From assembly GCA_014529385.2 (NCBI GenBank), contig CM043966.1:97947587-98011586 (forward strand): a DNA stretch of 64,000 nt. Direction: 5' to 3'. This DNA is from Adiantum capillus-veneris (taxonomy: Eukaryota > Streptophyta > Polypodiopsida > Polypodiales > Pteridaceae). Made by a program: the position numbers and the translations under genes. The first letter of the stretch is position 1. Each line of letters opens with the position of its first letter. The notes below the pieces were generated by a model. That model had not been told where the DNA came from, searched no databases, and saw only the letters and a list, made by a program, of their open reading frames with translations. Shown here in pieces: positions 58,008 to 64,000 of the stretch.

Positions 58008-58235
58008 TGTTGGAATTAGGGTTGCAGAGAAACACACACATCTTGGAGAAGACGAAGGAAGCTCAAGGCACACAATAGAGAGTGTGTTACTTAGTGTGCA
58101 ATGGAAAGATAGATAGCCCTAGAGTGATGGGCGTATATACAATGCACGGCGGAAAAAACCTCCTAAAGAGGGAAAAAATGCCCCGGCGGTCCTATTGTGT
58201 TCACACACATCATTACCGCATGTATATGGTAACAT
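58008..58235 (-). repeat. COP2 5' LTR (complete, 228 bp)
   Basis: Plus strand TGTTGGAATTAGGG to TATGGTAACA, the full inverse of the element-strand LTR. It contains the unoccupied version of the GYP-T target (GGAAAGATAGATAGCCCTAG at about 58,101-58,120). On its internal side there is no primer site; it joins pol directly. Confidence 0.9.
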
Positions 58236-58240
58236 ACGCC

Positions 58241-59990
58241 GCTCTATTGACTATGTACTATTGATACCATTTTTTATTGTGCTAATTGTCGACCTGCTTG
58301 TGAAATAAGGATGCCACTTTTTTCCTTTTTGGCTCACCAGAAGTCGGCCTTTTATTGTAATCCTTATGGCTCATTAGAATGGGTAAAATAAAGTCTCTTC
58401 ATTTGGTATGACACTTATGGATACAATCCAAGGTATGATGGAATACCTCTGACCCAATTAAGGGGCTTTATAAGTTCAATTTTTTTCTTGATTTACTTAG
58501 ACTAATCTGATGACTAAACCATGCAAAGGTATTTCTTAATGGGTGTTCGATATCAAAAATTAGGTCACTTTTAAATGGCCTTTAAAAAAAGTAATAAAAG
58601 GTGTTTTTTTCCTCACTAAAAGGATTTGAATTTCCTCGACTGATTAAGGAAAGAACTAGACAATTTTTGTAAAAAGGTAATCGAAGGGGTATTAAGACAC
58701 TTGGATCAGAAGGGGTGGTGGCCTTCTTATCAAAATGATATGTATGTAATATTTATTTCAGGACTAATAAATATTGAGGCTATATAAAAACCATATTTAT
58801 AATTGTTTCCATAAATCAAAGGAAAAATATTTTTTTACAAACAATAAAATGAATTTGGATTACATAAGCTCTTTGGACATTTGTTTTAAGTTAAAAAAGT
58901 TGTAAGTTGGATATGGATAATAAATGATATAGTCCATTGACACCTGTAAAACCTCCGGGGGTGCACTACGTAATCATGTTAATGTATAACGTGAGTTTGA
59001 AAGGAGCGGTTTTAAAATGAAAAAAACTATGCAATTTAATAGAGATACATTAAAATGAGGACTTTTTATATTCAATTTTGAAAAAGAACTTAAAATAAGG
59101 GGTCATTTTTTTCATTCAGACATGTTACAAGATGCGTTTTTCTAATACCCCATGGACACACGTTATATAAGGGCGTACTGTGAATGGTGAACCCCCCAAG
59201 TGTAAAACGCATTCAAGGCTAAAGTATCTGTTGTCTTGTTTGAATGGATGCACGTGAGAACTCTATCCTTTCTTGGAATTTTTTTTGGCTTGAATCAAAT
59301 GTTTGTCCTTGACATTCCAGTCAATTACCACTTCTTGGAACATACATTTTAGATCATCTATTGTACTTCCACACTAGAATGAGACCTCATTCTTATAGTA
59401 ATGTACAAAAATAATTTTGACTAAGTTGCTTTTGTATTAATCATTTTCATTTGTCTAAACCTAGCTGTCTTTTGAACTTAAAAGCTCATTTATGTTTTAT
59501 TATATAACTAAAGCAGCTACACACACCTCCTATACATAAGGTTTTCCCAACTCTTTGGGAAAACCAAGACCGTGGCTTTAAAAACTTGCTTGAATTATAG
59601 TGCTAGGTTGGACCCACTATCTATAATTCTTGTTTAGGTTGACTGGTGTTAGGTAGTCCCTCTTAGACTATAATTTTGGATACCTGCTCACGGCTATCAT
59701 AGTATTTTTTTACTTTTCTTGTTTAAGGGTTGCATGTCCATCCCATAGTACTAACCTTAACTTTCTATTAACTTTTAGGATCACAAACATTATAAACTGA
59801 CTACTCACATGAGAGTTATCCACGACCCGAGAAGCATACAACAATTTTAGAACAAATTAGGTTTTACCTAAAGGACTGACTATCCTCCAAAAAAAGCCAT
59901 GGATGTTAGAATTAGACCTTTTCTAGCTTGACATGCCAAAAGCATTGTTACATCTTACCCTAAGTAATCTCTTGTTAACTAACAGTTTTG
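58241..59990. other. Gene-free stretch
   Basis: The first 100 or so bases continue the host tandem repeat split by COP2. The rest is AT-rich DNA with no coding pattern recognised. Confidence 0.55.
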
Positions 59991-59994
59991 TCTA

Positions 59995-60600
59995 TTGCAT
60001 ATCCTTGGTCTTTTGCAAGGCTTGGGATTAACCTCTGAACCTCTCTGTATGGCAACCTCCCTTGTCCTCAGATGTATTATCAGCTTGGATGCTTCTCAAC
60101 TGATTTATGATTCGGCCTTAGTTATGATTAAAAATTATTCTATCTTGCACATGCTTTCTTTTAATGATTGGGTCAAGATCTTGGCAACCTTGGACAAGGA
60201 CTCCAAAGATGGGGTAGCTATGATTTCCCAATACATAGCCCAACTACCCATACTTTCTTTACAATACCAACAAGAGTTAGCCCAGTTCTATTTAAAATGG
60301 AGCTGAGCTATCTAACTTTCTTAAAAAATTATGTGGCCTCAACCCAACTTTTATCAATACCCCCGCTACTCCAGCTATCCCTCAAACAGGCGGCATCTTC
60401 TGTAGAGATAGTGCTGCTCTTAAAGCCGTCAAGGAATTTCAAAACAATTGATGCTCCCTCAGCAAATATAACCTTTTAGAAATTGTACCCAAAGTTTTTC
60501 CTTTTTTACTAGTTAGACAAACTATAGTTGAATCCTTTGGTGTGGACCATCAGCTCTAGGTTCTACCTAACAAAACCTTTTTGGCACCTATCCTTAGCAA
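59995..60600 (+). other. Coding-like stretch of unknown origin (left of COP3)
   Basis: A 103-codon open frame (59,995-60,306, overlapped in another frame by 60,168-60,479) runs into readable stretches such as LSNFLKKLCGLNPTFINTP and TGGIFCRDSAALKAVKEFQ, then VESFGVDHQL and LPNKTFLAPILSKT, separated by stops. The composition looks like former protein-coding DNA. I do not recognise the family. It stops at the truncated COP3 5' LTR. Confidence 0.3.
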
Positions 60601-60606
60601 AACTTG

Positions 60607-60768
60607 AGTTATGGCCGAGCAGGCGATTTCCCACTTATTGTTTTGGTAATAGTGAACAATAAGAATTGTGAGAGGTATTCTCTACAAGATCCACCAAAGA
60701 AATCTGTGTACTATTCTTCCCTTCCACCTTCTCCTTCCCTCTCTTGCACTCTCCATCCAAGCACATCA
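60607..60768 (+). repeat. COP3 5' LTR, left end missing
   Basis: Shares AGTTATGGCC...CCACTTATTGTTTTGGTAATAGTG and the end CCAAGCACATCA with the 3' LTR. Confidence 0.8.
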
Positions 60769-60770
60769 AT

Positions 60771-61966
60771 AGGTATCTTGAAGAGGATGTTTACATGAAA
60801 CAGCCAGAGGGTTTTGCGATAAAGCCTGCGAAGACGACACGGACAGAATTGGTGTGTAGACTCAAGAAAGCTTTGTATGGATTAAAGCAAGGCAAAAGGA
60901 AATGGTACATCAAGTTTGATAAGTCCATTCAATCCCAAGGTTACATACGGAGCCAAGAGGATCACTGCTTGTATACAAAGAGGTTGAACAATGGTTCCCT
61001 CATCATTCTCATTTTGTATGTGGATGATATGCTCATAGCTGGGAAGTCAAAAGATGAGATTGCACTTCTCAAGGATGCCCTTAGCAAGCAGTTTGCTATG
61101 AAAGATTTGGGTGATGCACATCACTTCCTCGGTATGCATATCAAGAGAGATTGCAAACGTGGTATACTTAGACTTTCGCAGGAAGAGATATTCGCAAGGT
61201 CTTGCAACATTTTAATATGCAAGGGTGCAAAACATCGAATACCCCTATGGCTACATACAAAAGACTTAGCAAGCATGATTGTACCAAATTAGATGCTAAA
61301 AAGGTAGAGATGGCAAAGGTGACGTATTCTTTGGTAGTTGGCAGTCTTGTGTTCGCCATGGTTAGCATACGACCGGGCATTGCATATGCAGTGGGAGTGG
61401 TCAGCAGGTTTATGGAAAATCCAGGCAAAAAGCATTGGGAAGTAGTGAAGCACATCTTGGGCTACATCAAGGTCTCATCTGGAAAGTGCTTATGCTTTGG
61501 GAACACTGAGGCAACCATAGTTGGATACACCGATTTAGACTTTTTGGGTTGTGTGGACACTAGGCGATCCACATCTAGCTACATTTTCTTGTTTGCTGGA
61601 GCGCCAGTTTCTAGGAGATCATGTATCCATAATTGCACTTTTTCTTCCACCACTAAGGCAGAGTATGTTGCAATTTCTAGTTCCATTAAGGAAGCTATGT
61701 GGTTATCTCGTCTAGTGGGAGATTTTGGTAAACACCAGACTCCATTGCTACATTGTGACAGTCAGATTGCGTTAGCAAAGAACCCCGTGTTTCACTCCAA
61801 GTTGGAACACATAGAGGTCAAGTATCATGTGGTACGGGATATTTTGGCTAGCAAACACCTTGAGTTAGTCAAAGTTCACACGGATGAAAACCCAACGAAT
61901 GCTCTAACAAAGAGCCTAGCCTCAGAGCGGTTTTCACATTGCATAGAGATGATGGGTGTACAGTGA
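60771..61966 (+). pseudogene. COP3 pol 3' part (RT tail and RNase H)
   Basis: Starts mid-RT with YLEEDVYMKQPEGFAIKP, then KKALYGLKQGKRKWY, LILYVDDMLIAGKS (catalytic YVDD present, about 61,013) and MKDLGDAHHFLGMHI. One frameshift at about 61,196 leads to the RNase H frame (61,202-61,966): VGSLVFAMVSIRPGIAYAVG, VSRFMENPGKKHWE, HCDSQIALAKNPVFHSK, HIEVKYHVVRD, TDENPTNALTKSL and a natural stop. It is well preserved apart from the deletion and the one shift. Confidence 0.85.
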
Positions 61967-62060
61967 AGCCACAATCATACTTCACGGGTTTGTACATTTG
62001 TACATAATAGCCCCTACATTCTTTAGCCACTTGGGCCAGGTTGGCCTTCAAGTGGGAGTT

Positions 62061-62237
62061 TGTTGGGTTTCATGCCTGGCCAGTTATGGCCGGCCGGGCG
62101 ACCGCCCACTTATTGTTTTGGTAATAGTGGACAATAAGGAGTGTGAGAGGTCACAAGCTCCACCAAAGAACTCTGTGTACTGTTCTTCCCTTCCCCTTTC
62201 TTCTTCCCTCTCTCACACTCTCCATCCAAGCACATCA
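62061..62237 (+). repeat. COP3 3' LTR (177 bp)
   Basis: CAAGTGGGAGTT purine tract followed by TGTTGGGTTTCATGCC, ending CCAAGCACATCA. Confidence 0.85.
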
Positions 62238-62545
62238 GACAGTTACTAGAGAAAGGGGAACTCATCAAAGTACCCTTGAACCTTAACTTTATTGACCATT
62301 CTAAGTGCTCCTCTAATGCAGGATTGTACATTCGTACAAAAGGTAACATGGAGTTTGCTAAAATAAATCCCGACTTCTACACTGAATCAATCTGGAATGT
62401 ATTTCGGTCGTATCTAAAATGTGCCTACAAATTTCTTGACACCAAAGCCTTGTATGGATCAAGCATCATGTGGTTCAACCATGCTATCTGGTATATCCTT
62501 GAGCACCTTGATGTAAAGAGATGGAATATTGTTTGGGGAAGTTGA
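62238..62545 (+). other. Coding-like stretch of unknown origin (right of COP3)
   Basis: Open from the COP3 end: LLEKGELIKVPLNLNFIDHS, then MEFAKINPDFYTESIWNVF and FLDTKALYGSSIMWFNHAIW, about 100 codons to a stop at 62,545. Aromatic- and Lys-rich, protein-like composition. I do not recognise it. It may continue the unknown stretch on the left side of COP3. Confidence 0.35.
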
Positions 62546-64000
62546 GAGTGAACTAAGTAGAGTTTTTAACTAGCCAAAAGGGGTTATGTTGTATCTTGAG
62601 GAAGTTCTAACAAATTTTTTGTTTTGTTGCACATACGGATTCAAACTTTGAAAGTACAAGGTCAAGGCAAAGGGTGATATCTTTTGTAATGTCAGTAGAT
62701 ATCCACCTGAATTTATGCTTAAGATGTTTATATGTGGGGAAAAGCACAGAAAGCTTGATAGTCTTAAGAGAATACCCAATATTAAAAAGATACTTAGAGG
62801 TCCTATTAGTAACCATACTAGGAGAATGGTTTAGCAATGTGAATTCCCTCCTAGATAGTCGAGAGCAAGCTGCTTTCCAAGCCAAGTTTTTGCACATAGA
62901 GTAGGACAATTGGATCTTTTATCAAGCCCTACTACAAACCAATTATGTGCAAGTTTTTGAAATTCAACTCCTAGGTGTGGTATGATCCAAGTACTCTTCA
63001 TGGATAGTCATTTGTATGGTATGAAAGAGTTTTTTTAAAAAAAACATTCTTCAACTAGTTTAGTCAAGTCCAGTATGGTTGTCTTCTCCGGTCGGAGAGA
63101 ACTGGCAGGGTCAATTAAGCAGCTAAGTAAAGCTGATAGAGAAAGATATGGATTTTTTTGAAAAATTAGGGATGTGATTCAGTCCTTTAGCCAAGATTTT
63201 TCGGATTGTGGTGTCACTAATCAAATTAAGATCACAAGTGCACACATGTTTGCCAAAATCACCAAAATCTTTACAAAAAGTGCCTATTTATCACAAGCAC
63301 ATTCCGAGACAGTGTTGTGACGTAAAAAATCATTATCGTAGACAAGATTCTTGATAGGTTGTTGATACCTTCAGCCAATAAGCACATTATCAAGTATTTC
63401 ATGATGCCAAAAAGTAAGTCAAAGCACTCACATAATATTGTTTTGGGGTGAACCCAATCCAAAAGTTCATTTTGGAACAGGTAGTGCAAATAGATAATCT
63501 CCCTAGTAGAGGTCTTCTTCGTAAGATGCATCCTTCCACAAGGGCCAAAATAAACCTGCATAGTATAGATGATCATAAGTCAAGGAGGTGTCAGATGGGA
63601 GTATTTTTTCCTCTTTCCCTGGTAAAGCTACGAGACTCTCCCCTGTTATAATTGGAGAAATTACTTGGGGTTAAAAAAGATGTGAAAGAGTTATTGGGGG
63701 TGGTTAAAGAGTTAGATCTTTTCAGTGAAGGAGAAACATCATCTTCAATACAAGGCTTGAGTAGACTAGTGATGATTTTGACACCTTTATAGTTGGCATA
63801 AGTGGTTAGATATGTCCCTGGTTCATCAGATTTGAGCTCTTTAAGGATATACCCAGCATTAGCCCGTGAAAAATATTAAAAGAAATTTGAGCAACCACTA
63901 GTTGTTTAGCTTGGCCTTCCAACCAAGAACAGATGAGGGATAAATGAAACTCCACTGGTTTCTCCTTTACAGCAGACATCACTCAATGCTACAAAAATAT
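62546..64000. other. Unresolved 3' end of the window
   Basis: Short open frames on both strands (62,674-62,904 plus; 63,271-63,576 minus, 101 codons) have no recognisable family. No repeats or RNA signals were seen. Confidence 0.4.

Larger units (their letters stand above)
33494..58235 (-). mobile_element. COP2: composite copia provirus with inverted internal half
   Basis: The outer LTRs (33,494-44,857 with GYP-T inside it, and 58,008-58,235) have the same, minus, orientation. They are flanked by TACGC at 33,489-33,493 and 58,236-58,240, a perfect 5-bp target duplication. Without its two nested gypsy elements COP2 is about 5.07 kb, normal for copia. Next to the left LTR lies the pol 3' end in the expected minus orientation. 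The rest (partial LTR, primer site, gag and most of pol, 45,487-58,007) lies in plus orientation. Pol breaks between LGIQFKQCDGGI (plus, near 58,000) and SYIESLLCNFELENYKP (minus, near 45,480), which are near neighbours in an intact copia pol. Confidence 0.85.
60607..62237 (+). mobile_element. COP3: internally deleted copia element
   Basis: A 5' LTR lacking its first 20 or so bases (60,607-60,768) runs straight into the middle of reverse transcriptase. RT tail, RNase H, polypurine tract and a complete 3' LTR follow. Primer site, gag, protease, integrase and the RT N-terminus are gone. Confidence 0.85.

Noticed and set aside
63271-63576. 101-codon minus-strand ORF as a plant transposon protein
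   Set aside because: Vague resemblance in composition only; no diagnostic motif.

Overview
This window is plant nuclear DNA, about 64 kb, made mostly of nested LTR retrotransposons. The plant origin rests on four things read from the sequence: a complete DUF247 (UPF0481) gene, PLS-type pentatricopeptide (PPR) relics, an interstitial array of Arabidopsis-type telomere repeats (four CTAAACC units), and plant-type copia and gypsy lineages. The plant-type features include a tRNA-Asp primer site and a Tat-style dual RNase H. The PPR relics carry phrases I associate with ferns and other seed-free vascular plants, but the species cannot be settled from this sequence.

Region by region. 1-4.3 kb: the one intact host gene (DUF247, plus strand, 351-1853), then a PPR relic and a convergent O-fucosyltransferase-like relic, then a fold-back element containing a tRNA-like module. 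4.3-10.7 kb: a minus-strand copia relic (COP4), a scrap of LINE, and a 2.7 kb segment bounded by MULE-like inverted repeats. 10.7-29.2 kb: three copies of a copia-type element that encodes only gag (COP1). The first copy is split by GYP-A (12,233-21,560), an Athila-like element that has gag and protease but no reverse transcriptase or integrase. Between copies 1 and 2 lie PPR scraps and the telomeric array. 29.4-33.3 kb: a minus-strand PPR relic and gene-free DNA.

33,494-58,235: a single copia insertion (COP2) bounded by a perfect 5-bp target duplication (TACGC). It carries two gypsy insertions: GYP-T (33,599-44,731, with 2.6 kb LTRs about 1% diverged) inside its 3' LTR, and GYP-E (48,499-57,029, flanked by GTTCC) inside its pol. 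With both removed, COP2 is about 5.07 kb. Its gag-pol half is inverted relative to its own LTRs and to the rest of its pol, and the inverted piece carries a third, partial LTR. 58.2-64 kb: gene-poor DNA, an internally deleted copia element (COP3), and unexplained coding-like stretches on either side of it.

The retrotransposons are not an operon or a working pathway. They are layers of independent insertions, and nesting gives their order: COP1 copy 1 before GYP-A, and COP2 before GYP-T. LTR divergence estimates are by eye: GYP-A about 9%, GYP-E about 7%, COP2 about 4%, GYP-T about 1%. No canonical tRNA, rRNA or CRISPR locus was found. The most unusual items are the scrambled COP2 provirus, the extra ORF region of GYP-E downstream of integrase, and the intact small ORF with an LTR-like promoter inside GYP-A.
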